Positions 1-5,950 of a stretch of DNA of 5,950 bases are shown here, in pieces (position 1 is the stretch's first letter; every line of letters begins with the position of its first letter). Source of the DNA: Micrococcaceae bacterium UBA4005 (GTDB lineage: Bacteria; Actinomycetota; Actinomycetes; Actinomycetales; Micrococcaceae); NCBI GenBank assembly GCA_002384315.1, contig DGBL01000176.1:1-5950 (forward strand), written 5' to 3'. Made by a program: the position numbers and the translations under genes. Below the pieces are notes generated by a model that saw only the letters and a program-made list of their open reading frames with translations, had not been told where the DNA came from and did not search any database.

Positions 1-783
1 TTCCTGCTGCAGCACGGGTGCAACATCAGCACCAGCCAACAGTTTGACGACGCGAGCAATGACCGCTTCTTCATGCGCGTGCAGGCAACAGCTCCGCTTC
101 CCTTGAATCTGGCCGGGCTGCGGAACGCTTTTCGCACCACCGCCGAAGCGTTCGACATGACATGGACGCTGTCCAGCACAGCGGCACGGCCGAAAGTCCT
201 GATCATGGTTTCCCGGTTTGAGCACTGCCTCAACGACTTGCTCTTCCGCTGGCGCTCGGGCCAGCTCAAAGTGGACATCGTGGCCATAGTGTCCAACCAT
301 GTCGACTTCGAAGGCGTCGCCCGGAGTAATGGAATCCCTTTCCATTACATTCCCGTCACCGCCGACACCAAGGCCGCCGCCGAGGACAAACTCCTGTCTC
401 TGACCCGCGAGCTGGAGGTGAGCCTGATTGTGCTCGCCCGCTACATGCAGGTTCTCGGAGACGAGCTGTGCCGGGAGCTGGACGGCAGGATCATCAATAT
501 CCACCACTCATTCCTGCCCGGATTCAAGGGCGCGAAGCCCTACCACCAGGCATTTGAACGTGGGGTCAAGCTTGTCGGAGCTACCGCCCACTACGTCACG
601 GCGGAGTTGGATGAGGGCCCGATTATCGAACAGGAGGTGATCCGCGTGGACCACAACTACTCCGCGGACGCGCTGGTCGTTGCAGGCCGCGACGCTGAGC
701 GGGTGGCCTTGGCGAAGGCCGTCCAATGGCACGCCGAACACCGGGTGCTGCGGAACGGGCACCGCACCATAGTTTTCAAGTAA
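1..783 (+). CDS. purU: Formyltetrahydrofolate deformylase PurU, 5' end outside the window
   Basis: This cytosolic enzyme hydrolyses 10-formyl-THF to formate and THF. The reading frame is open from base 1, and the residues ahead of the first in-frame ATG (base 73) already match the family's N-terminal ACT domain (FLLQHGCNISTSQQFDD, then RFFMRV). The true start therefore lies upstream, and roughly 20-30 residues are missing compared with the usual 280-290. The formyltransferase-fold catalytic domain follows from about residue 63 of the visible part. The catalytic triad of the family is intact: Asn166 and His168 in IINIHHSFLP, and Asp204 in LDEGPII, with the same 38-residue Asn-Asp spacing as in GAR transformylase. 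The C-terminal RVLRNGHRTIVF is also typical. It ends 42 bases before the folate-linked flavoprotein gene on the same strand, so the two are probably co-transcribed, with PurU draining the folate-bound one-carbon units that enzyme makes. The family call is very secure; the role in methyl-group catabolism is inferred from context. Confidence 0.96.
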   Translation, partial: FLLQHGCNISTSQQFDDASNDRFFMRVQATAPLPLNLAGLRNAFRTTAEAFDMTWTLSSTAARPKVLIMVSRFEHCLNDLLFRWRSGQLKVDIVAIVSNHVDFEGVARSNGIPFHYIPVTADTKAAAEDKLLSLTRELEVSLIVLARYMQVLGDELCRELDGRIINIHHSFLPGFKGAKPYHQAFERGVKLVGATAHYVTAELDEGPIIEQEVIRVDHNYSADALVVAGRDAERVALAKAVQWHAEHRVLRNGHRTIVFK

Positions 784-816
784 ACCCATCCCTCAAACGC
801 TGTTCCCACCTGAATC

Positions 817-821
817 GAGGA
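817..821 (+). promoter_or_regulatory. Ribosome binding site of the dimethylglycine oxidase-like gene
   Basis: GAGGA lies 4 bases before the ATG at 826 and supports that start. The purU-flavoprotein gap (784-825) shows no convincing promoter or terminator, which fits a shared transcript. Confidence 0.6.
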
Positions 822-825
822 CCGC

Positions 826-3300
826 ATGGACCGGCTCACAGACAAATCGATCTCCGCAGCTCACTTCACCGCCGAAGACCCCGGAACACTGCCGGCACGG
901 GTACGCACCGTGGTGGTGGGCGGGGGAATAGTCGGAGCGAGTACGGCCTACCATCTGGCCGCGGCGGGAGAGAACGACGTCGTCCTCCTGGACAGCAATG
1001 TCCTTGGCAGCGGCACCACCTGGCACGCAGCGGGGCTGGTGACCGGCGCGCGAACCACGACAACGCTCACCGCGCTGGCAAGCTACGGAATCGAAACGTA
1101 TGCGGGTCTTGAGCAGCGCACTGGGCTCGACATTTCCTTCACACAGTGCGGGTCACTGATGGTCGCGCGGACCCCTGGACGCGTGGATGAGATGCGTTAC
1201 GCCTGCGACGTCGCCCGGCAGGGCGGCGTCGAGGCGGAGATCGTGGACGCTGGCGGGGTTAAGCGTCTCTGGCCCCTCGCCGACGTCTCCGGCGTGCTGG
1301 GCGGACTCTACCTACCCAATGACGGCCACCTTAACCCTGGCTATGCAGCGCTTGGGTTCGCCAAGCTCGCGCACGGGCTCGGGGTGCGCATCTTCGAAGG
1401 AGTCCGGGTCACCTCCGTGCTCCAGCGGGACGGAGAGGTGGTCGGTGTTCAGACCGATCAGGGCGTCATCGAGTGCGAGCGTGTGGTCCTGGCCGGAGGG
1501 CTGTGGACCCGCGACTTAGCGGCGACTGTCAATGCGCACGTGCCGCTCTACGCGGCGGAACACGTCCATGTGCGCACCCAGCCGATTGTCGGGGCGACGG
1601 AGGAGCTGGCTGTGTTCCGGGATCTGGACAACAGCTATTACATCCGGCACGAACTCGGGCGTCTGTTGGTCGGCGCTTTCGAACCTGACGGCATCTCCCG
1701 TTCCATGGCGGAAATTCCCGCTGGCGGCTTTGCCGAGTTCCCGGCGAACTGGGAGCATTTCGAACCCATCCGGAGCAAAGCCGAGGCCGCAGTTCCGGCC
1801 CTGCAGTCGACCCGTTACGAACGATTCCTGAACGCCCCAGAAAGTTTTACCCCAGATGCGAACTTCCTGCTCGGTGAAACCGCTGAGGTCAGGAACCTGT
1901 TCGTAGGCGCCGGATTCAATTCGCAGGGTATCATTTTCGCCCCTGGAGCCGGGCGGGAGCTGGCCAATTGGATAATCGGCGGAACTCCAGCCTTCGACGC
2001 ATCCAGCGTAGACGTCCAGCGTTTTTCACGGCACCAGAGCAACCGCAAATACCTTCACGCCCGCACCAAGGAAGGTCTCGGCAGGCTCTACGCCATGCAC
2101 TGGCCGCACCTGCAACCGTTCACCGCGCGCCAGGTCCGGCGCACACCGCTTCATGAGCGCACAGCTGCCCTCGGCGCAGGGTTCGGAGAGCTCAACGGGT
2201 GGGAACGCGCCAACTGGTACGGCGAACCCGGAAAGCAGCCCAGCTACGAGTACAGCTACCAGCGCCAGAACTGGTTCGAGCAGTCCGCGGGAGAACACCG
2301 CGCCGCCCGGGAAGGCGTGGTGTTATTCGACCTCAGCTCCTTCACCAAGATCGAAGTCGCGGGCCCGGACGCCCTCGCGCTCTGTCAGTATGCAGCTACA
2401 GCCAATGTCGACGTCGCGGTGGACAAGGCGGTCTACACGCTGTTCCTTAATGCCGACGGCGGCATCGAACTGGATGGAACCATCACCCGCCTCGCCGCGG
2501 ATCGCTTCCTGGTCGTCACGCCGTCGGCAAGCCAGGACAAGACGCTGGCCCACCTGCGCCGTCTGGCCGAAGGTAAATCCGTTGCTATTTTCGACGCCAC
2601 GGCTGGCCTCGCCACGATCGGTGTGATGGGCCCACAGAGCCGCGAACTGCTCAGCCGTATATCCCCCGACGACTGGTCGGACACTTCCCAGGTCTATACC
2701 GAAGGGCGCACGGTGGAGATCGCCGACGGCTTCGCCTACGCCCTGCGAATCAGCTTCGTCGGTGAACTCGGCTACGAGCTGTATCCGAGTGCCGACCTGG
2801 CGGTGAACGTTTTCGATGCGCTGTGGGCGGCAGGCCAGGATCTGGGCGTTCGCATGGCCGGCTATCACGCGCTGGACTCGCTGCGCAGCGAGAAGGGCTA
2901 CCGCCACTTGGGAGCAGACATCGGCCCCGCGGATGACCCCTATTCGGCCGGGCTGGGCTTCACGCTGGCACTGGACAAGCCCGGAGGATTCCTCGGGCGG
3001 GAAGCTGTGTCCAAGATCGATAGCAAGAATCTTGCGCGGCGGACAGTTTATGTAGCCCTCGAGGAACCGGAGACACTGTTGTTCCACGATGAGACCGTGT
3101 TCTGCAACGGTGTCGCGGTCGGCCGCGTGACCAGTGGCAGCTTCGGGCACACCCTCGGACGGGCGGTGGGAATCGCCTCGGTTGCCGGAGACATTGATTT
3201 CATGGGCAGTTTCGCGGTTGAGAGCCAGGGCACGCTCCATCCGGCGACAATCTCGCGCCGTCCGTTCTACGATCCGCGCGGCGAGCGGCTGCGCGGATAG
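826..3300 (+). CDS. Dimethylglycine oxidase / sarcosine dehydrogenase-like flavoprotein with a C-terminal GcvT folate domain
   Basis: This probably oxidises an N-methyl group of a small amino acid (dimethylglycine or sarcosine) and transfers the carbon to tetrahydrofolate as 5,10-methylene-THF. At 824 residues it is close to the 830 of Arthrobacter globiformis dimethylglycine oxidase. The N-terminal DAO-type FAD domain (about 26-390) carries the dinucleotide motif GGGIVG (32-37). It also has WHAAGL, in which His67 matches the histidine that binds FAD covalently in this family. By alignment from memory, His246 and Tyr271 or Tyr272 correspond to active-site His225 and Tyr259 of that oxidase. 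A linker domain (about 395-450) leads to the GcvT-like aminomethyltransferase half (about 455-715). There, Asp550 in GGIELDGTITRL matches the folate-site aspartate, and SLRSEKGYRHLGADI is a conserved segment. A GcvT C-terminal barrel follows (about 735-815), and the end, YDPRGERLRG, resembles the Arthrobacter C-terminus. No signal peptide is seen. Which substrate it uses, and whether oxygen or an electron-transfer flavoprotein accepts the electrons, is not determined. Confidence 0.9.
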   Translation: MDRLTDKSISAAHFTAEDPGTLPARVRTVVVGGGIVGASTAYHLAAAGENDVVLLDSNVLGSGTTWHAAGLVTGARTTTTLTALASYGIETYAGLEQRTGLDISFTQCGSLMVARTPGRVDEMRYACDVARQGGVEAEIVDAGGVKRLWPLADVSGVLGGLYLPNDGHLNPGYAALGFAKLAHGLGVRIFEGVRVTSVLQRDGEVVGVQTDQGVIECERVVLAGGLWTRDLAATVNAHVPLYAAEHVHVRTQPIVGATEELAVFRDLDNSYYIRHELGRLLVGAFEPDGISRSMAEIPAGGFAEFPANWEHFEPIRSKAEAAVPALQSTRYERFLNAPESFTPDANFLLGETAEVRNLFVGAGFNSQGIIFAPGAGRELANWIIGGTPAFDASSVDVQRFSRHQSNRKYLHARTKEGLGRLYAMHWPHLQPFTARQVRRTPLHERTAALGAGFGELNGWERANWYGEPGKQPSYEYSYQRQNWFEQSAGEHRAAREGVVLFDLSSFTKIEVAGPDALALCQYAATANVDVAVDKAVYTLFLNADGGIELDGTITRLAADRFLVVTPSASQDKTLAHLRRLAEGKSVAIFDATAGLATIGVMGPQSRELLSRISPDDWSDTSQVYTEGRTVEIADGFAYALRISFVGELGYELYPSADLAVNVFDALWAAGQDLGVRMAGYHALDSLRSEKGYRHLGADIGPADDPYSAGLGFTLALDKPGGFLGREAVSKIDSKNLARRTVYVALEEPETLLFHDETVFCNGVAVGRVTSGSFGHTLGRAVGIASVAGDIDFMGSFAVESQGTLHPATISRRPFYDPRGERLRG

Positions 3301-3320
3301 GCGCGGCGAGCGGCTGCGCG
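3271..3320 (+). repeat. 25-bp imperfect tandem duplication spanning the flavoprotein stop codon
   Basis: Two adjacent 25-bp units, 3271-3295 and 3296-3320, match at 23 of 25 positions; they differ only at bases 4-5 (CC versus AG). The core identical run is 21 bases (3276-3296 and 3301-3321). Because 25 is not a multiple of three, the second unit is out of frame with the gene, and the TAG stop (3298-3300) falls inside it. Read in its own frame, the second unit would again encode RGERLRG, then Glu-Leu-stop. The simplest reading is a slippage duplication at the 3' end of the gene. Confidence 0.85.
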
Positions 3321-3349
3321 GTGAACTATGAAGTTAACTGCGCAGCCGC
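3310..3349. terminator. GC-rich hairpin between convergent genes, probable bidirectional terminator
   Basis: CGGCTGCGC (3311-3319) pairs perfectly with GCGCAGCCG (3340-3348), and a further G-C pair closes at 3310/3349. The stem continues inward through a G-U wobble (3320/3339) and seven positions, 3321-3327 with 3332-3338, with one G-A mismatch, leaving a four-base loop ATGA. It sits 9 bases after the plus-strand stop and 5 bases beyond the TetR stop, so it could serve both transcripts. Neither side has a T-tract, which is common for GC-rich actinobacterial hairpins, so intrinsic termination is plausible but not certain. The first duplication unit carries a second copy of the left arm (3286-3294) that could pair with the same right arm. 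Confidence 0.6.
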
Positions 3350-3354
3350 GCCGG

Positions 3355-3972
3355 TCAATCCGGATCCATCCCGAGGTGGGAATACGCGGTGTCCAGCAGC
3401 AGCGATTCGATGTGTTCGGGCGTGAGCGCAGGATCATCTGTAGCCACAGCCATCATCAGGCCATCGATGAGTGCCACCAGAATATCGACTACATGATCCG
3501 GCGGCGCGGTGAGCGTGAATTGTTTTTGTTCCACGCCCAGATCAACCGCTTGGCGAAGAACCGCCCGCCAGACCGTATTCGTCCGGGTCGTTAGTGATTT
3601 TAGTTCGTCGTGGCGGCTGGCCGCGGCGCACGTTTCGAGCCAGACCAGGCAGCGCTCGCGGTCCGAGACCGCTCCGAGCAACAGCGCCTTGACCATGGAA
3701 CGCCCGTCGCTGGTCTGGCTTGCCTGTATCTTCCATTCACTGGAGCGCCGGATGCTGGTAGTCTCCAGTGTTTCCAGCACGAGGTCGTCCCGGCTGTCGA
3801 AATAGTGCTGGATCATACCGATGGATACTCGGGCTTCCTTGGCGACATCGCGCAGACGTATACCGTCAAATCCACGTTTCGAGAGCAACCGTGCCGTCGC
3901 GAGCATAATTACCTCCCGCGGATGCGGCGTTGCGGCGGCGTCAGCAGCGGCCAACTGGTCTGTGTTCCTCAT
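3355..3972 (-). CDS. TetR/AcrR-family transcriptional regulator, BetI-like
   Basis: A 205-residue DNA-binding repressor-type protein, a normal length for the family. The N-terminal TetR helix-turn-helix lies at about residues 20-65: ATARLLSKRGFDGIRLRDVA, then KEARVSIGMIQHYFDSRDDL. The recognition-helix segment VSIGMIQHYF resembles BetI-type regulators of choline and betaine metabolism, though this match alone does not fix the ligand. The remainder (about 70-205) is the variable helical ligand-binding and dimerisation domain. The first 17 residues are an Ala-rich extension before the HTH. The ATG at 3972 is supported by an AGGAAA site 7 bases upstream. It is the last gene visible on the minus-strand block, 66 bases after the FAD oxidoreductase, and ends at the shared hairpin. 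By position it is the likely regulator of one or both flanking catabolic blocks, with an amine or its breakdown product as effector; this is inferred. Confidence 0.92.
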   Translation of the reverse strand: MRNTDQLAAADAAATPHPREVIMLATARLLSKRGFDGIRLRDVAKEARVSIGMIQHYFDSRDDLVLETLETTSIRRSSEWKIQASQTSDGRSMVKALLLGAVSDRERCLVWLETCAAASRHDELKSLTTRTNTVWRAVLRQAVDLGVEQKQFTLTAPPDHVVDILVALIDGLMMAVATDDPALTPEHIESLLLDTAYSHLGMDPD

Positions 3973-4038
3973 GCTCTGCTTTCCTGTTGCGCACCCGATC
4001 GAACTCCGTTCCCAGTTTAGGAGGTAGCAAACCCGGCT
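3973..4038 (-). other. 66-base gap between the FAD oxidoreductase and TetR genes; possible weak promoter
   Basis: On the minus strand a TAAACT hexamer (4014-4019) could be a -10 element, but no good -35 sits 16-18 bases upstream of it. No terminator hairpin follows the oxidoreductase stop, so read-through into the TetR gene is equally likely. The gap also holds a weak inverted repeat at 4002-4017 with four-base arms (AACT/AGTT), too short to call an operator. Confidence 0.25.
3980..3985 (-). promoter_or_regulatory. Ribosome binding site of the TetR gene
   Basis: On the minus strand AGGAAA precedes the ATG at 3972 by 7 bases. It supports this start over the internal methionine at residue 23, which would cut into the first helix of the DNA-binding domain. 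Confidence 0.6.
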
Positions 4039-5436
4039 TTAGTCCCCCACTCCGGTCAGCCGTCCTCCGATCCTGGCCAGTAGCGACGTCGTCGTGGATT
4101 CCCGGTGTTCCTCCCACGCATCCGCGGCGCCGAAGAGCGCGTACATGCCCGTGATCCCGACCCAGCGCAAGGGCTCCGGTTCCCAGCGCGGGGGGCGGTA
4201 TCCGAACCACGGCAGGTCTGCGTAGGTCGTATGGATGCCGAGCATGCGGTCCACCATGGTGTTGGCCGCCACGTAGGCGCTAGTGACACCATGCCCTGCA
4301 TAGCCGCCCGCGCTGCCGATGCGGGTTGCGGGATCGTAATCGACAAATGCACACCAGTCACGTGTCACGCCAATAACACCGGACCAGGCATGCTCCAACG
4401 GAATCCCGGCGAGAGCGGGGAAATAGCTATGCAGCCGATCCTGCAGCAAATCCACGGTTCGCTGACCCACTTCCCCGGATCCCCCGGTGCCGGAGGCGTA
4501 ACGGTAGGGTTTGCCCCTCCCGCCGAGGGCAATCCGCCCGTCAGTGGTTCGCTGCCCATACGTGAAAACGTGCGCCGCATCGCCGAAGCATTCGTTGCCG
4601 TCCCAACCGATCTCCGCCCACTGGCCGGCTGAGAGCTGCGTGGTCATGATCAGTGATGAGTTCACCGGGACGATACGCCGGCTCGGCAACCCATCCACCG
4701 TTTCGGAGTAGGCCTCGGTGCAGACCAAAATATGTTGTGCCTGAACCGTGGCGCCGTCGTCGAGAATCACCCGTCCCGGCTCAATGCGCGCGACCGTGGT
4801 CGATTCGTGGATCGACGCGCCACGGCCTTCAACAACGCCAGCCAGCCCTCGCACCGCCTTCGCCGGATCCAGAACCGCCGTCGTTGCGTCGAACATGCCG
4901 CCCAGGGTTCCTTCCGCAGCAATCCTGCCCGCAACCGCGTCGCGGTCCTGAAGCTCGAGCAGCTTCGGGTCGTACCCCCAGGCGAGGAACGACTCCCGCT
5001 GCGCTGCCAGACGGGCGACAGCGGCAGGGGTGCGGGCAATGCGCAAATGCCCGGGCTTGCGCTGGTCCGCGCAGATGCCTTCCGCGTCAAGGACTTCTAA
5101 GATTTCGTCGACCGCCGTAAACATCGCCTTCTGGAAACGGACGACGGCGGCATGCCCGCCCGCCTGCCGAGCCAATTTGTGCCGGTTGGCGCTGAGCAGT
5201 GCCGACACCCATCCGGCATTGCGCCCGGAGGCCCCGAAACCAACTTGATGCTGTTCCAGGACCACAACCCGGGTATCCGGTCGTGCAGTGAGGATCCGGT
5301 ATGCCGCCCATAGACCAGTGAACCCTGCCCCGACGATGCATACCTCGGCGGTGAGTCCCGGCGCGGGCCGATGCCGTACTGGCGCCGGCTCCGCTGCTGA
5401 CTCGTGCATCCAATGGGAAATCTTGCCGTTTTTCAC
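4039..5436 (-). CDS. FAD-dependent amine oxidoreductase, PuuB/OrdL-like (DAO family)
   Basis: This 465-residue flavoenzyme probably oxidises an amine or amino acid. It belongs to the group that includes gamma-glutamylputrescine oxidase (PuuB, about 426 residues). Visible motifs are the FAD dinucleotide site VGAGFTGLWAAY (GAGFTG, 36-41), an acidic residue at the end of the second strand (VVVLE, Glu61), GFGASGRNAG (66-75), and the C-terminal flavin-binding signature GYAGHGVT (378-385). All are typical of PuuB-like proteins. The N-terminal 30 residues are polar with no signal peptide, so it should be cytosolic. The start is a GTG (5434-5436) with only a weak GGAA 4 bases upstream; an ATG at codon 10 lacks a ribosome site and is less likely. 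The gene lies 34 bases after a PotA-type transporter ATPase on the same strand, suggesting that imported substrate is oxidised here. No glutamylputrescine synthetase (PuuA) is visible, so the natural substrate is open: a free polyamine, a methylated amine or an amino acid. Confidence 0.9.
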   Translation of the reverse strand: MKNGKISHWMHESAAEPAPVRHRPAPGLTAEVCIVGAGFTGLWAAYRILTARPDTRVVVLEQHQVGFGASGRNAGWVSALLSANRHKLARQAGGHAAVVRFQKAMFTAVDEILEVLDAEGICADQRKPGHLRIARTPAAVARLAAQRESFLAWGYDPKLLELQDRDAVAGRIAAEGTLGGMFDATTAVLDPAKAVRGLAGVVEGRGASIHESTTVARIEPGRVILDDGATVQAQHILVCTEAYSETVDGLPSRRIVPVNSSLIMTTQLSAGQWAEIGWDGNECFGDAAHVFTYGQRTTDGRIALGGRGKPYRYASGTGGSGEVGQRTVDLLQDRLHSYFPALAGIPLEHAWSGVIGVTRDWCAFVDYDPATRIGSAGGYAGHGVTSAYVAANTMVDRMLGIHTTYADLPWFGYRPPRWEPEPLRWVGITGMYALFGAADAWEEHRESTTTSLLARIGGRLTGVGD

Positions 5437-5470
5437 TGTATTCCGTTCGGATCCGGGTTCGGGGCCTTGC

Positions 5471-5950
5471 TTAGGAAGCTGGGACTACAGCAACATGCTC
5501 GGGAGACCAGCTGACGGTCACACGATCTCCCTTGCGCAGGGTTCCGTGTTCGTGCTGACGCGGGACCCTGCTCTCAACCTCGAACCCGGCGTCGGTAGTG
5601 ACGTAGTAGCGGTAGGAGGTTCCCAGGTAGATAACCTCCTTCACCCGCCCGGCCAGTGAGCTTCCCGGCGCTCCGCCAACCCCGTCAGGAGTAATTGAAA
5701 CCTGCTCCGGGCGAAGGATCATCCCCACCTCGGCGCCCGCGGCATAGCGGGTAACCGCCGATGCAGGCAGTGCCAAGGCGACTGTCTCAGCGACCAGACC
5801 GCCTTGCTCCATACGTCCACGGATGATGTTTGATTCACCCATAAAGTCAGCGACGAAGACGGAGGTAGGGCGTTCGTAGAGGTCTTCCGAGGTTCCGAAT
5901 TGCTCGACCCGCCCGTCCTTGTAAATGGCGATCTGGTCGCTCATGGTGAG
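5471..5950 (-). CDS. ABC transporter ATP-binding protein, PotA-like, 3' part only
   Basis: This is the C-terminal 159 residues of the ATPase of an importer for polyamines or similar cationic solutes. The frame stays open to the window edge and begins with LTMSDQIAIYKDGRVEQFG, the segment just after the H-loop. The Walker A, signature and Walker B motifs therefore lie outside the window. The next part, TSEDLYERPTSVFVADFMGESN, is highly typical of PotA and related ATPases. A TOBE-type regulatory domain fills the rest (GMILRPEQVSI, then a beta-rich stretch ending SWSPEHVAVVPAS). The methionine near its start is internal, not the initiation codon. The permease and binding-protein genes are not visible. 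It lies 34 bases upstream of the FAD oxidoreductase in the same direction, most likely one operon. The PotA/FbpC/UgpC group cannot be split reliably by substrate from this fragment; polyamine or quaternary amine is the best guess from context. Confidence 0.92.
   Translation of the reverse strand, partial: LTMSDQIAIYKDGRVEQFGTSEDLYERPTSVFVADFMGESNIIRGRMEQGGLVAETVALALPASAVTRYAAGAEVGMILRPEQVSITPDGVGGAPGSSLAGRVKEVIYLGTSYRYYVTTDAGFEVESRVPRQHEHGTLRKGDRVTVSWSPEHVAVVPAS

Noticed and set aside
726..1112. A 128-codon plus-strand frame bridging purU and the flavoprotein gene
   Set aside because: It overlaps the well-supported purU C-terminus and the FAD-binding N-terminus of the next gene in another frame, and its Arg/Gly-rich product looks like a shadow.
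2323..3240. A 305-codon open frame on the minus strand inside the flavoprotein gene
   Set aside because: It lies wholly antisense to a gene with clear conserved motifs, and its translation resembles no family I know. Long antisense frames are expected in GC-rich coding DNA.
4002..4017. An inverted repeat with arms AACT/AGTT as a TetR operator
   Set aside because: Four-base arms with a mostly mismatched centre are too weak to separate from chance.
4019..4025. A perfect AGGAGGT on the plus strand
   Set aside because: No start codon follows at a usable distance and no plus-strand gene begins there, so it is a chance match.
4105..4632. A 175-codon open frame on the plus strand opposite the FAD oxidoreductase
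   Set aside because: It is a shadow of the minus-strand gene, whose FAD motifs confirm the coding strand. The antisense translation shows no recognisable domain.
4653..5120. A 155-codon plus-strand frame rich in Arg and Pro
   Set aside because: The skewed composition is typical of an out-of-frame reading of GC-rich DNA, and it is antisense to the real gene.
5448..5455. The palindrome CGGATCCG in the gap between the transporter ATPase and the oxidoreductase
   Set aside because: Eight bases with no further symmetry are expected by chance, and there is no sign of a regulatory site or terminator.

Overview
The window is GC-rich, densely coding DNA with third positions dominated by G and C. The protein families look like a high-GC actinobacterium, plausibly Arthrobacter or a related Micrococcales genus. 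That placement is an inference from composition and from resemblance to the Arthrobacter dimethylglycine oxidase system. I see no rRNA, tRNA, CRISPR array, insertion sequence or phage gene. No stretch over 300 bases lacks a gene.

Layout: two gene blocks converge. The left block, on the plus strand, holds the 3' part of purU (formyltetrahydrofolate deformylase, 1-783). After 42 bases comes an 824-residue flavoprotein of the dimethylglycine oxidase / sarcosine dehydrogenase type (826-3300), with a FAD oxidase half fused to a GcvT-like folate-binding half. The right block, on the minus strand and read right to left, holds the 3' part of a PotA-type ABC transporter ATPase (5471-5950). It is followed by a 465-residue FAD-dependent amine oxidoreductase of the PuuB/OrdL type (4039-5436) and a 205-residue TetR-family regulator (3355-3972). 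The blocks meet at a GC-rich hairpin (about 3310-3349) beside a 25-bp imperfect tandem duplication that overlaps the flavoprotein stop codon.

How the genes may work together: the flavoprotein should oxidise an N-methylated amino acid such as dimethylglycine or sarcosine and pass the methyl carbon to tetrahydrofolate. If the folate-bound carbon reaches 10-formyl-THF, PurU would release it as formate and regenerate free THF. The ABC importer would bring in a polyamine-like or methylated amine, and the PuuB-like enzyme would oxidise an amine on the right side. The TetR protein is the only visible candidate regulator. The two halves look like one amine or one-carbon catabolic locus, but the actual substrates cannot be read from the sequence.

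I did not find a clearly novel system. The most interesting items are the pairing of two different flavin amine oxidases around one TetR gene, the flavin-attachment motif of the large flavoprotein, and the duplication-hairpin structure at the convergent junction.
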